In this document: piece by piece, positions 15,001-26,463 of the stretch
Position numbering within the stretch: position 1 is the stretch's first letter
Layout: every line of letters begins with the position of its first letter
Assembly: GCA_013365365.1 (NCBI GenBank)
Contig: JABVXU010000245.1
Location: 1 to 64,000 of the forward strand
Reading direction: 5' to 3'
Length of the DNA: 64,000 nt
Source: Cruorifilaria tuberocauda
Lineage: Eukaryota; Nematoda; Chromadorea; Rhabditida; Onchocercidae
Made by a program: the position numbers and the translations under genes
The notes under the pieces: generated by a model
The model's database searches: none
What the model was told of the DNA's origin: nothing
What the model saw: only the letters and a program-made list of their open reading frames with translations

Positions 15001-18000
15001 GTTGGAATTGATCCGTGCTCTCACTCCATCTACGAAAGCTTTCATAATGTCTCTCCTTATAAATGCAGCTGAACGTCTGGGAGCTCGACTCTTGCCACAT
15101 ATCGAGAGGCTTGAGGAAGAACTGAAAGAATTACATAACGAAGGAAATCCTTCGTCATCTCTTGAACAACAGCCATCGGGCTCTAGAGTTGCAGTTAATC
15201 GGTTAGACTCATTTCTTTTGTATATCAGTATCTTATTGGTTGAAGTTATAAGATAATTTGCTTCTGAATCTTAAATATAATAATATCGATGGTGTGAATT
15301 TTCGCTGTAGTTATGACGAATCAGTGGTTGTCATCAGTGGAATATCGAATTCACGAGCAATCATGAATGCATCCGGGTGTTGTGAACTGCAATTACCAGC
15401 AATGAGAGCACTTACGGATAAAAATGGCATCCAAAACGTTTTTTTGAGAACCCTACAGACAATCATCAAAATAAGAGAAGTGCTGCAATCGCAGGCAAGA
15501 TGCAATGAGATTGATGTGAGTACCGAAAGTGCAGCTGAGTTGGACGACGGACAGGAAGGCGATGGCAGAAGTGAGGTCGAAAAATATGAGAAGGGAAAAG
15601 TTACCGAGGTGAGGCTTGTTAACTCCAATTTCAAGTTCCTTTCGAATTTACTTCATCTGACTGGACACATTCTAGTATTAACAGCAGGTCGTTAAATCCT
15701 ATTTTTACTTTTATATTATACGAATTAAATTTGGGAATTTTTTATGGTGATTTTGTCTATTCTGTCAGATCTTTAATGCGTATGTTTAAGGACAGTGACG
15801 GTTTTGGATGCTTCATTGTTTAAAGATACATTCTTCTCGCTGTATTTATCTTCAAGATTTTAGAAAGAAGAAAGCATGAGCGTATTATTGAGCATGTTGG
15901 AACCGTTATGGGAAATTGTATCCAGATGTCTGAAACGTCTTACAAATGCAGATGCACATGCAGCTTTAGCGCTTCAGCCAAGTGCTGAAGCTTTTTTTCT
16001 GGTTTATGGATCGGAATTGTCATCTACTGATCCAAGCAAACTGCATGAACATCCAGATGCTCAAAAACTTCTTCATTTCGCTGGTGTGTTACAGTAGTAT
16101 TCCTACATCTATGTATAATGTGTCTCTCTTAAAAAATTGAAATCTCCAAATTGGCACATATGTTTTTTTGAATAACCACGTAACATAGTGACATCATTTG
16201 TTCGGCACCTAAACCTTTTAGTTTTGAAAGGGAGTTGTGAAATCAGTTTTATTGGATCTTCACAAAACTACAGCTCATGGTTGCTCCACTTTGTATCCAG
16301 CTTTTATTGATGTTACAAAAAGTGGTTTTCACTTTAAATTATTTTTAGAGAAACACCGGAATATGTTGAATCAAGTTTTGAGACAGAGTGGTGGTAGTTT
16401 AACGGATGGCCCATTCGCAGTACTGACTCAGATGCCGAAATTGTTAGACTTTGATGTCAAACGTATCTACTTCCGGAAACAGATGCAGAAAATCGATGAA
16501 CGTGCTAGGTTTGCGTCGTTCAATATTATCAGTTTTCATTTAGCCTGAAATTACTCATTCTACTGATTTGAAAAGGATTTTATTTCTAATGTTTGTTACA
16601 GAGGTGAAGATGTAGCAGTGCGGATTCGGCGCAGTCACTTATTCAGTGATAGCTTCCGGGAATTGTTCAGATTGCGTAGTCCAGAATGGAAAGCGAGATT
16701 TTACATCATTTTCGAAGGTGAAGAGGGGCAAGATGCTGGTGGATTATTACGTGAATGGTTTTCAATTATCACGCGGGAAATTTTCAATCCCAACTATGCA
16801 CTGTTTATAACTGCCCCAGGAGATCGTGTAACATATATGATCAACAAGACTTCGTACATTAACCCAGAACATTTGGAATATTTCAAGGTTTTTGATTTTT
16901 ATCTTAAAGCTTGAATTCGGTCGTAGGAAAAAACTTATTTTGAAAAATCGTATGCTCTCCATGCATCTAGTATTTCTGAATTATTTGTGTCAAGTCTTAT
17001 AGTTATTTTTTTTTCAGTTTGTTGGAAGAATAATAGCAAAGGCAATATATGAGAACAAATTACTGGAATGTTATTTTACTCGAGCATTTTACAAACACAT
17101 TTTAAGTGTTCCTGTTCGAGCACAGGATTTAGAATCAGAGGTATTGTTGTCTTTTTTGTCGAATAAAAGATGAGGTGGGAGCTAAACACGATTTTTAGGG
17201 ATTAAATGGGTGGTAGTGATTGAAAGTTGGATAGTAGAAGGAGAAAGGTTAGAGGAATTGACATAATGTAACTTTGAGAAGTATGTTAATCTAAAACATC
17301 ATTGGTAATCCGCAAATCCCTTCCCAATTTTTGTACATTTCAGGATCCCAGTTTCTACAAGTCATTAGAATTCTTGCTCAGTAATCCGATCGAAGATCTT
17401 GGTACTGAACTTACATTTAGTTTGGAAGTTGAAGAGTTCGGAGTTAGAAAAATGCGCATGCTCAAAGAAAATGGATCGTCCATTCCAGTCACTGATGAAA
17501 ATAAGGAGGAATATGTGAAGCTCGTTTGTCAGATGAAGATGACTGGTTCGTTTCGTTTTCGCTGATATATTATTAGTCATTTATTATTTATTAATATTGA
17601 CATCATTTCAAGATTATTCACAGTACTTTTGAGCTGATTCAAGCCAATAAAGCACATTTTAAATAGTTTGTCATAATATGATATCGATTGATTATATTTT
17701 ATAGGCTCCATTAATCAGCAGTTGAACGCATTTTTGGACGGCTTTTACGAAATAATTCCGAAACATCTGATATCAATTTTCAATGAGCAGGAATTAGAAT
17801 TATTGATAAGTGGGCTTCCAAATGTTGATATCGATGATCTCTATGCCAATACAGAGTACAAGACGTACACTAAATCTTCACCCCAGGTAGGTCATTTCTT
17901 ACCATTTCGAATTTCTGAGTCTCTTTTGATGATAGATAAGGAATGTGAAAGTTGATGCAGTTGCTGCTATTGAGCAAATAATTAAGGGTCACGAGAGATA

Positions 18001-18493
18001 ACTAAAATCTCACAAGGGCTAATGCATTTGACCGGAATTACCAAAATGGTTTGCGCGCAAATAACGTGTTATTAATTTAATCTGATCATCATCATATATC
18101 AATTTATTGATGCAGATACAATGGTTTTGGAAAGCGTTACGTTCGTTTGAACAGGAAGATCGTGCAAAGTTTCTGCAGTTCGTTACTGGTACAAGCAAAG
18201 TTCCTCTACAAGGTTTTGCTGCACTTGAGGGTATGAATGGTACGCAGAAATTTTCGATTCATTTGGATTCGCGATCTTCAGATCGACTACCAACAGCACA
18301 TACGTGGTATTTATATTTCTGTTAAGCAATGAAACATTTTTACAAATTTTCGTTATCTTCTGATTTAATTATATTAAATCATTGTTACAGTTTCAATCAA
18401 TTGGACCTACCGCAATATGAAACATATGATAAGCTTCGAGATATGCTCTTGTTAGCAGTCCGTGAATGTACCGAAGGATTTGGTTTTGCTTAA
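1..18493 (+). CDS. eel-1: HECT-type E3 ubiquitin ligase, EEL-1/HUWE1 orthologue (5' partial, multi-exon)
   Basis: Giant E3 ligase that transfers ubiquitin through a HECT cysteine. The window opens inside the gene, in an exon ending at 65 that joins 253-359 in phase. Blocks in order are as follows. The DUF913 armadillo-like region runs from the start to about 4.0 kb ([18 protein letters not shown] near 440-515). A UBA domain lies at about 4268-4450 ([17 protein letters not shown]) and a WWE domain at about 5824-6096 ([20 protein letters not shown]). A very acidic tract spans 9.7-10.5 kb. Ubiquitin-binding-motif repeats ([30 protein letters not shown]) lie at 12.6-13.1 kb. The HECT domain is encoded by exons at 16602-16887, about 17020-17140, 17344-17545, 17705-17886, 18117-18306 and 18391-18493. 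The catalytic cysteine sits in LPTAHTCFNQLDLP, its codon split by the last intron. The protein ends GFGFA, stop TAA. Domain order matches HUWE1; identity is secure, while many internal exon edges were not individually checked. Confidence 0.95.
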
Positions 18494-19650
18494 AGAATGA
18501 CGATTACTTTTTAATAAGGATGTGTATCTTCCTCACTGTACTGATGTCTTTCCGCTATGATCACTGTTTTCTGAACTGACAATACATAAATATTTTCAAA
18601 ATGATTTTTGTACTAAGCCATTTTAGGTTTTTCTTCATTTCGTTTTTAAAATAGATCCTAATGTGTGGGAATGATGGAATTATTAGTATGAAGACAATTT
18701 CACTATCGCACAGCATCTTTATCCACTTCCTTTGATTTCAGACTAAACTTTTTTCTCTGTCTGAAATAACGTAATCTTATATGTTGTGTGATTTTTCTAG
18801 GCCCGCCTTTTTGCTTTTATGCAGATTTTTCCAAATTTTAGTTTTCTAAATGTACGTATGATTGATTGTTTTTGGCACCGTACAAGGGATTTTACTGTAA
18901 TCCACTTTGTGTTTTTTTATGCGCACGTACGAATTCCGGACTGTATATACCTCGTTTAGAGTGGTGGTAAGGAGAGCCTGAATGTTGGTGCCTTTTTTAA
19001 AAAAAATACCACTCCAAATATTTGTGCATAATGAATGTATGTTTTTTTAATTCATTCATAGTTTCGCACTTCCGTTTATATGCTATGAATATAGGGAAAG
19101 CGATGTTGCAGCTGATATATTTCTCGATACATATTCAGGCAGACTGATGTGGATTTCTATTCAAAGGGATAATTTTAATTGATTGGATCATATTCTGTTC
19201 TGAACATATGCCTGATGTTTGCTATTGGGAAGAGGAAATTGTATTTTGTATGGTTTTCATAAATAAAATGTTGAAGTCCTAATTATATTCACTGTAGACC
19301 TTTGCAAGTTAATGGATTTATCCCAGTATATCGTTTCCGCTCCAATAATTTTTTAGTCATTCTTTGAATTGTGGTACGGGTTATGGCCTTTAAAATCATA
19401 AATTTGGTTCATTTTCGATCTGTTCAATTTAGGATTATACAAAATAGCAATACACTTACCGTATTAAATGTTCATTTTAGAACGTTACATTCATTTAAGG
19501 ATCTTGTTTACTTAAGTGGATTGTAAAAACACTTGGGAGTTCCGTTGTTCACTCATGGTAGGCATTCTAAATCACTAGGATGTTAGTTTATCATCAGATT
19601 TCCGGCATGAAGTTGGTCCATTTATATGGTGGATTAGTGAAGCAAACTTT
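18494..19650 (+). other. HUWE1 3' UTR and spacer before tim-21
   Basis: No coding exon is visible between the HUWE1 stop and the acceptor of tim-21. An AATAAA hexamer at 19262-19267, about 770 bases after the stop, is the best poly(A) signal candidate for HUWE1. The remaining roughly 390 bases would hold the tim-21 promoter and outron. Confidence 0.5.
19262..19267 (+). terminator. Candidate poly(A) signal of HUWE1
   Basis: AATAAA in T-rich DNA downstream of the HUWE1 stop and upstream of the next gene on the same strand. Position fits a 3' UTR of about 0.8 kb; no transcript evidence is available here. Confidence 0.4.
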
Positions 19651-19662
19651 TAGGCAGTAGTT

Positions 19663-20747
19663 ATGCTATTCCATAGCGGTTTCAATGCCGTTGAACGAGT
19701 TATTCGGCGTCCATGTGCACTTTTTTTACGACATTGTCTTATTCCAATTCCAACGGTTACCAGAGGAAACATAAGAAACGTGGAATCGGTAGACAGCAAA
19801 CAAATAATGAAACAAGACAAGTCGATTTTAGAGAAAGTTGTGGTGAAAGATTCACAAACTATAACTGATAAAGGTATTTTTACGGAAATTCTGATTAAGC
19901 GATATTTGTTAGTAACGCTAAAATTGAATTATGAGATATAAGGAATTCTGGTTGTAGTAATTAACCCAAAAGTGGCACAAACAGGTAAATTAAGCCAACA
20001 ATAATCAGTTTTTAGCTAAAATAGCTCGCTTGAACTTAATTTACTTGTTTATATCTATCATATTCGTTTAAAATCGCAATAAATATCTTACCGTACTTTA
20101 ACATAAAATATATAGGGTTTCGACAACTTTTTTTTAAAAATAAAGGCCTATTGAAATATGACTAGAAAGTAAGCCAAAATTTAGAAATTGAACCATGGGT
20201 TTGTTTTCGATTTCAGTGAAAGAAAAGGCAACCAATGCGTATTTGTATATGGCTTATGTCGTGTCAATGATTATGATGGGAGGTATGGCATACTTGCTGT
20301 ATGAAGAAATGTTGGCGCCCGGAGCACCGCAAACAGTGTTTTCAAAGGCACTATCCTTAATCAAAAAAGATCCAGATTGTCTTAGATTACTAGGTGATTC
20401 AGTTATAGGGTATGTGAAAGGACATGGACGAATGAAACAAGTTACACATTACGTTTACAAAAAAGTGAGATTTCTTGCAATTTTTAAAACTTTCAATTGT
20501 GAAATTACCTTTAATTCTATTTATTTATATCTGATATTTTGATAGTTTTTGTCAGTGATGAAAAACCAATTTATTGTAGGATGGAAGTGATAGGACACGT
20601 GTGATGTTCAACGTGAGAGGTACTCGACGTGAAGGTATCGCAACCTGTGAAATGGAGAAGAGTGATGGAATCTGGAGGTGGCGCTTCCTTATCGTCTCAT
20701 CTGCTGATCTGGCATCAGAATCTGTTATTCTAATAGATAATCGTTGA
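19663..20747 (+). CDS. TIM21-like mitochondrial inner-membrane translocase subunit
   Basis: Three exons fit in phase: 19663-19873, 20217-20464 and 20580-20747, giving 208 residues. TIM21 is a subunit of the TIM23 presequence translocase, linking the outer-membrane TOM complex and the respiratory chain to the import channel. The N-terminus is basic, with few acidic residues over the first 35 positions, as expected of a matrix-targeting presequence. One hydrophobic segment follows (AYVVSMIMMGGMAYLLY, around residue 90). After it comes the intermembrane-space domain, containing YVKGHGRMKQVTHYVYKK and RTRVMFNVRGTRREGIA, and ending in TGA. The ATG lies 10 bases after a TTTTAG acceptor (19651-19653), consistent with leader trans-splicing. 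It is downstream of HUWE1 on the same strand and converges on dcap-1. Length and topology match the family; confidence is high. Confidence 0.88.
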
Positions 20748-22231
20748 AAGTCACCTCTGAACCTAACCAGCTCTTTGATCCTGGTTTATCGCCCGAGAGA
20801 TTCGACTTTTGCACTTTCGGACAACTTTATTCATGGAGAGTAATAGACGGATACATTATGCACAAAAATTTGGGTATGTTGAAGTGCCGTTGTGTTCAGA
20901 CCAAAGAAACCAAATAATCTGAACTAAAAAGTCTACTGGGTGATTTAAAAAGTATGGCTGGAAATACGCGATCTCTTTTCAGCGAACAGGCATTACGTCG
21001 CCAGATAGATCACTTCAGAGAAAAATGACATTTTAGGGATTATACTCCCGTTTCTTACCTGAAAAACCGTTTCAAGTACAAAGAAATGTAGAAAGTGTAA
21101 AAAGCTATTCTTTATCCTTGTAAAACTTGTGTTCAACGACAGAAATATACAACACACTGAATCCTACAAAACAAAACAAGTAAAAACACTATCCTTCTAG
21201 TATGGAATGAATGAGAAAGTCATATTTACAATAACTGACTAGGAATTATGAAATGGTTGCAAAATTAGAAAAAAATCCTAGCAGATTTCAGTTTATTTCC
21301 GTTTTGTCCTTCCCTTCTTTAATTATAGATTGTTAATACGGGGAGTAGGACTGCAATCAAAAGTTCATAGATAGTGTCCTGTAAATTAAATTCCAGTTAC
21401 CAACCTACGTCTCGTAAAAGAATCTAAATATACGTTTAGCAATAGACTAACACATGCATTAATATCAATATTAACAATGCTCGATCTTCTAGAACATTAC
21501 ACGAAAGCAAAAAACCATTTTCATTGAATCAGTTATCTTGAAATGTTAGCACGATAAGTAAAATAAAGCATGTAGAACAAGAAACCGCATAAACCCCACA
21601 TCTTGTCCTCTTCAAAATTATATGAAATTCGACTGAATCAGTTATTTTGTAATGTCAGTACGGTTTATTACACCATGTAAAACAGAAAACCCCTAAATCC
21701 CATATCCCGTCCTATTCAATTATTTGAAATACATTTTACAGAAATGACAAAAAAAAGCACACGAGTTACTAAAAAATATACGCGAAATAAATTTTCTGAC
21801 ATACTGATGGTAAAATTAATATTAGTATTGCGCTACGGCACCAGTAACAATCGAGGAGTATTAAACCGTGTAAGTGAGGCTGGTTAGTCTTTCTAGAAAG
21901 GGATGAGTATTTCTGTAAGAATCAGTTTATACTAATTACGCATTACTCTCGCAGTCCCAGTCGAGCATTAATGCTCTCCAAATACGCACAATGTAGACGT
22001 GTTACGAAACCATCATCCTGAAAAGACTGTGCGACTCTGTAATTTTTGAATACTTGATAATATATCAACAACTCTCAAGGCTTCTGTATGTATATGATCA
22101 GTTTTCGTGGCTTCATGTTACACATAGCTTCAACCTCATGATGAAATGACAGAACTTCTCGTGGTTTTAAAACAAAACAATTTGACAAGATTCATAGACA
22201 TATTACTTACTCTAAATAAGAACTGAAAGGT
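20748..22231. other. Convergent 3' spacer between tim-21 and dcap-1
   Basis: About 1.5 kb between two stop codons facing each other. No supported coding exon. It would hold both 3' UTRs, and it contains a degenerate two-copy tandem repeat listed separately. Confidence 0.6.
21523..21732. repeat. Degenerate two-copy tandem repeat, unit about 105-110 bp
   Basis: Two consecutive segments (about 21523-21631 and 21632-21732) share the same order of words: TGAATCAGTTAT, then TTGAAATGT / TTGTAATGT, then CATGTA followed by AACA, then AAACC and CCCA, then TTGTCCTCTTCAA / CCGTCCTATTCAA, and a closing ATGAAAT / TTGAAAT. Divergence is high, so the duplication is old. No function is suggested. Confidence 0.65.
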
Positions 22232-24082
22232 TTAAAGTATCAAACAAACTTTCAATAAATGTTTCAATGCCATTAACAATTGATCCTTTGTAAGATAGGC
22301 AACTTGTGAATCAACTTCTGCGCCATCTTGCTTATTTTTGTTCTTCAATTGATGCTGAAAAAACGAAGATTTCCTCATGATTGTACCAAATTAAAATCTT
22401 CAGATTAGTAATCCATTCGTACCTTTTCCATGTCCTTCAAACTGGAAGATGTCTTGGCAGCACAAAGTGACAAATTACTCACTAAATCCGATAATGTATC
22501 ATTTCCTCTGGCAACATGAGATGCCGATGGATATTTCCTAAAAAAGGCTCCAGTTCCAGAAAATGTAGAATTTAATTTTTTATAAATGCCTAACCTGCCG
22601 TCATCTTTACCATCAAAAAAGAAATTTCTAAGCAATCGTAGCAAATAAATCCGTAGTGAAATAAGGTTTATTTACTTCAGATAACTTACATCAACAGTAG
22701 CCAACAAATCAAAATATTACCCCATCACTTTCGCACTTAATTTATTTTCTGCCGATCCACGACCTTCGCCTTGAGCACCGCGAAGAAGGAACTGTTTTTC
22801 AATCTGATCTGCACTCAAAGCACCTCTAATCGGCACATCCGGTAATTTAACAGTTATCTGCTTCGAAAGCAACTGCTGCAGCAAAATCGGCATTTCATCC
22901 AATTTCTTGCAGCGGCTATCTTTAATTAAACGTGGATTCATGCCACATGATATAACAAATATAAATAAATGAACATATTTATTTATTTATACTTGATAGC
23001 ATATATATATACCATCAAATTAACAATTTCATTGGAAACCTATTGCTTTAAATCAATCCAAGGATTTATAAAAACATTATCCAAATGAAATTCAATCATC
23101 TTTACCTCTTCCTGCAGGAGTACTTGAGTACGCGCCATATCCATTCTGCGACTTATTTGGCATTGGTCTTTTTGAATGGTTGATAACGGCAGATGTCGAC
23201 GGACTTGAGTTAGAAACGAGCTTGACAAGCATTCTATGAAGACGTGTACAATCCTCTTCTTCAAAGAACCAGAAACCTCTTATCTCACCTTCTATAAACA
23301 AACACTGAGTTAGAAAATAGATATGTGAAGCAGAACTAACAAAATATAGCGTTGCTGAGATGAGAACTGATCAGTCTATGTTCACTGCATTGAATAGTGG
23401 GAAACAATTATATATGAATACCTAACACAAACATACCTTCAGTATTCATAAACAAATAAGGAGCTTCAAGAAAAAATCGCAATCGAGGGGTAATTGGTTC
23501 GATGTGATCTTCAAGAGATTGACGATTTGCAATCATTAATGAATGAAAAGGTTTATCAGCTCGTTTGTACAAAAATAATGGACCTTCGACCGCAGACTTT
23601 ATCCATTGTGTATTACATTTATCGAACTGGTAAAGCGCTGCATGCGCAGACTGTAAAATCAATCACTTGGATTTGTTTTTTTTATTAGAATTCTTATTAA
23701 AATACTTTTATTAGAATAAATAACAAACAGAAGCAGGGTCAACAATTGATTTTTTGCTGTTTACAAATCTAGGTATCCTCTTCCGCCCTCTCCCCTGTTA
23801 TATAAGCTTAAGTGAAACACAAATATAGTTTCTGGAAGCTTATTTCTATAAAAATTTGTTTCAGTTCTATTCAGTTCAGCAATTCCAAGAAGTAATATTT
23901 CGAGATTTCCGAACTGGCAGAAAAATTACAACAATCAACACTGAAACAAATAAGGGAAGGGAAGAAATAAGAACAACCTTATCAATGATTGCTATCGCAC
24001 ATGGATCCAGACGTTGTATAGATTTAAGGTTCATTTCATCGGTTGAAACGGGTCTCTTCTTGACAAGCATGGCGTCGCCCAT
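22232..24082 (-). CDS. dcap-1: mRNA-decapping enzyme 1 (DCP1), EVH1 domain protein
   Basis: Six minus-strand exons fit in phase: 24082-23978, 23650-23437, 23291-23106, 22919-22721, 22537-22423 and 22354-22232, giving 313 residues. DCP1 activates the DCP2 decapping enzyme in P-bodies. Residues from about 20 to 140 form the EVH1 domain: MNLKSIQRLDPCAIAIIDK, ALYQFDKCNTQWIKSAVEG, GPLFLYKRADKPFHSLMIAN and EIRGFWFFEEEDCTRLHRML. The last exon carries the short DCP1 C-terminal trimerisation helix, YLTKDQLLMALKHLLK, although it stops soon after and lacks the longer tail seen in vertebrates. The chosen ATG follows a TTCAG acceptor (exon from 24088). An in-frame ATG at 24100 lies on the other side of that acceptor. 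The exon 4 start (AAAG acceptor) is the least certain junction, supported by phase. Divergent from drp-1. Confidence 0.9.
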
Positions 24083-26170
24083 ATTTTCCTGAACCAGCAT
24101 AAAACGCCTAATACCCGTTATGAGGTAGTTGAAACTACCCGGACTTTAATCGAATCTTCTCCTTGTCTCTGGAATCTTTCCTATACCGATTTCAATTACA
24201 ACAATAAACAGAACTCCAAGTAGTTGGTCTCAAACCTGTTAACGCTAACTGCACACCTATGTAAGTCTTATTCATGAACTAATGCATTACTCGTAACGAA
24301 TAGTGCCGTATTCCACACTACCGTTATTTGACAAGCAATTGGTAAGTACTTGGAGTCACAAACAATTAGTAGAAAACGATGAATAGACCAGCATTCAAAG
24401 CTTACTGAAGATGTAGATGCGAGGAGGTGATCTTTTATAAACTTTGGAATTCCAAAACGACGGTACAAATCTGGTAAGCAGATGATGCGAGGCCTAGAAT
24501 CAAAAATCAATGTGATTAGCACTGCATTACGCAAGTAAAGGTAATGTCATCAAAACACAATGACCGTAGCTATTTCTCAATCCTGTAGCATCACGTAGCA
24601 GCGCATAAACTGGTGAGATTTAGCTTATGAGACGTCCATGATGTCAGCCATTCCTTATAACAATTCTCCTACTTAATTCACTAGTCAAGGAACAATCAAT
24701 TCGGAAAAAAAATTCCTAAAATGCGGCATTTTCAGAAAAAATATAGACAATAACTCAAAAATCCTGCAAGGTATTACAAAGTTCTTTCTTGAATATGAAA
24801 ACCCTATATTTTGCTCATTTCTATAACTATTTTTGTATCTAAACTGCATCTAAGATTCCTAGCAACCTTCTCAATAGGATATTTTTTTAATTACAAAAAC
24901 TATAACCGCTCAGTGCTTCATAGATCACATGAATTATGAGTAACGAATAAAGTTCACAAATTTTCGATCCACACATTTCCTCTCCTTATCTTTCTAACAC
25001 TCATCTTTCAGGTGCACTACATCGAAACAGAAGACACCTATGGCTTCACTTCGTATACAATAAATTACCTAAATTACCTTGTGCCGACTTAGCAAATCGA
25101 TTTAATATCACAGAACAACAGCCAACCAACCGTTCACCGCCAATTCGCGCAACCGAATAATACAAATCAGATTGCTGAGCTGACTTAAAACCTAACACAT
25201 ATCGCATATGTTATTATGATCAGGCTTAGCATGAAATTAGCCAGTCTCAATGATGCATATTACATCGGTGGGATTAGCTACACTAGCTAATTCATGTAAG
25301 ATACTTGATATAATGGCGGATTGTGACTTTAAAATTTGATTTCAAGATCTATCTCTATCTCCTGTTTTCTTGTTAAATCCGTAAGTTTGAATTTTTCCAT
25401 TTTAGTCAATAGAATTTTCTATTGCTCACTGGCTTGATCAAAATTTCCAGGGAAACTGATTTTGATAGCGTAGATAATTGGTAACGTTCATTAATATACT
25501 CGTTTATAACGTAGCGCACTGTATCCAATCTATTCCAGCTCTACTTAGCACTCATTTCAAATATACCGTACTACTTCAATACAATAATAGCATACGCCAC
25601 GAATGACCACTGGACATTCTGCGGATGACTATTCCCGCTCAATTTGTAAGATTAGGAGAAATTGATTTATTTGAATTTCTTATAGCGTTCTTCGTTGTCC
25701 TTGTTCCATGTTAAAATTATGAATTATTTCACTTTTCAATAAATTTCCATAGTACCCGGCGGATCATGACATTTGCCTTGCTGACACTGTAAATTATTTG
25801 TGATTTCTTTACTTGCGGAGAAGTAGGTTGAGAATTCATATTATCCCTTATCCCACATAAAATACTAATATAATCAATAAATTAAACCAATTAAATATCA
25901 TTCTGTTTAATAACTGCCACGTAAAGCATCGTTATCTGATGGTTTAACTATCTTAAGGATTACTGAATCACCGAATGTTTGCATAGTAATTCGGAATGGA
26001 AAGGATTTCTCTTTCTAAAACTTTGTAGGAAAATCAAAACGGAGAAAGCATCAGATCTGAGAAACACTGAGGTGTTACCTTACAACATTCAAGATCAAAC
26101 GAATAGAGCAGACAACAATGCTATTGATGATAGAAATGTAGGAACGGAAAGCACCACTGAAGTTCATTTA
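24083..26170. other. Divergent intergenic region between dcap-1 and drp-1
   Basis: About 2 kb between two genes reading away from each other, so it should hold both promoters. I see no conserved gene. A minus-strand patch at about 24380-24493, encoding PDLYRRFGIPKFIKDHLL, is flanked by an acceptor-like GATTCTAG and a donor-like GTAAGC. It might be an unassigned exon, but has no recognised family. Confidence 0.45.
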
Positions 26171-26229
26171 ATGGAAATGGAATCGAGGTCGAATGCTACT
26201 AAGGAAAACCGTTTGAAGAATAGCAAGTA
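26171..26229 (+). other. Candidate upstream coding exon extending drp-1
   Basis: A 3'-terminal piece of an open frame (open from at least 25979) ends at a strong donor, AGCAA|GTAAGTT. Joined to the acceptor at 26454-26456 it runs in frame into the canonical DRP-1 start, giving [20 protein letters not shown] across the junction. The first ATG in this frame is at 26171 (MEMESRSNATKEN). Open frames further upstream lack an ATG, so they may be the rest of a longer exon or chance. It could equally be a 5' UTR exon whose phase agrees by chance (1 in 3). Confidence 0.35.
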
Positions 26230-26463
26230 AGTTATTCAAACATGTGGAACATTTAGGCAAATATGACAAAAGCTGAAAAAATTGACGGATTTTGTTGTAT
26301 TAACATTTGTATTCCACTGCTCGACTGTGGTCTTCTTGTATGCCGAGTGTTAAGAAACAATATTTATTTCTGGCATATATCTTGTGCAGTGAGGTCTATT
26401 CTCATCAGATTTTCTTATTCCTATAAGGATCTTAGTGCTTTGTAACTGCCTTTCAGAATATTC

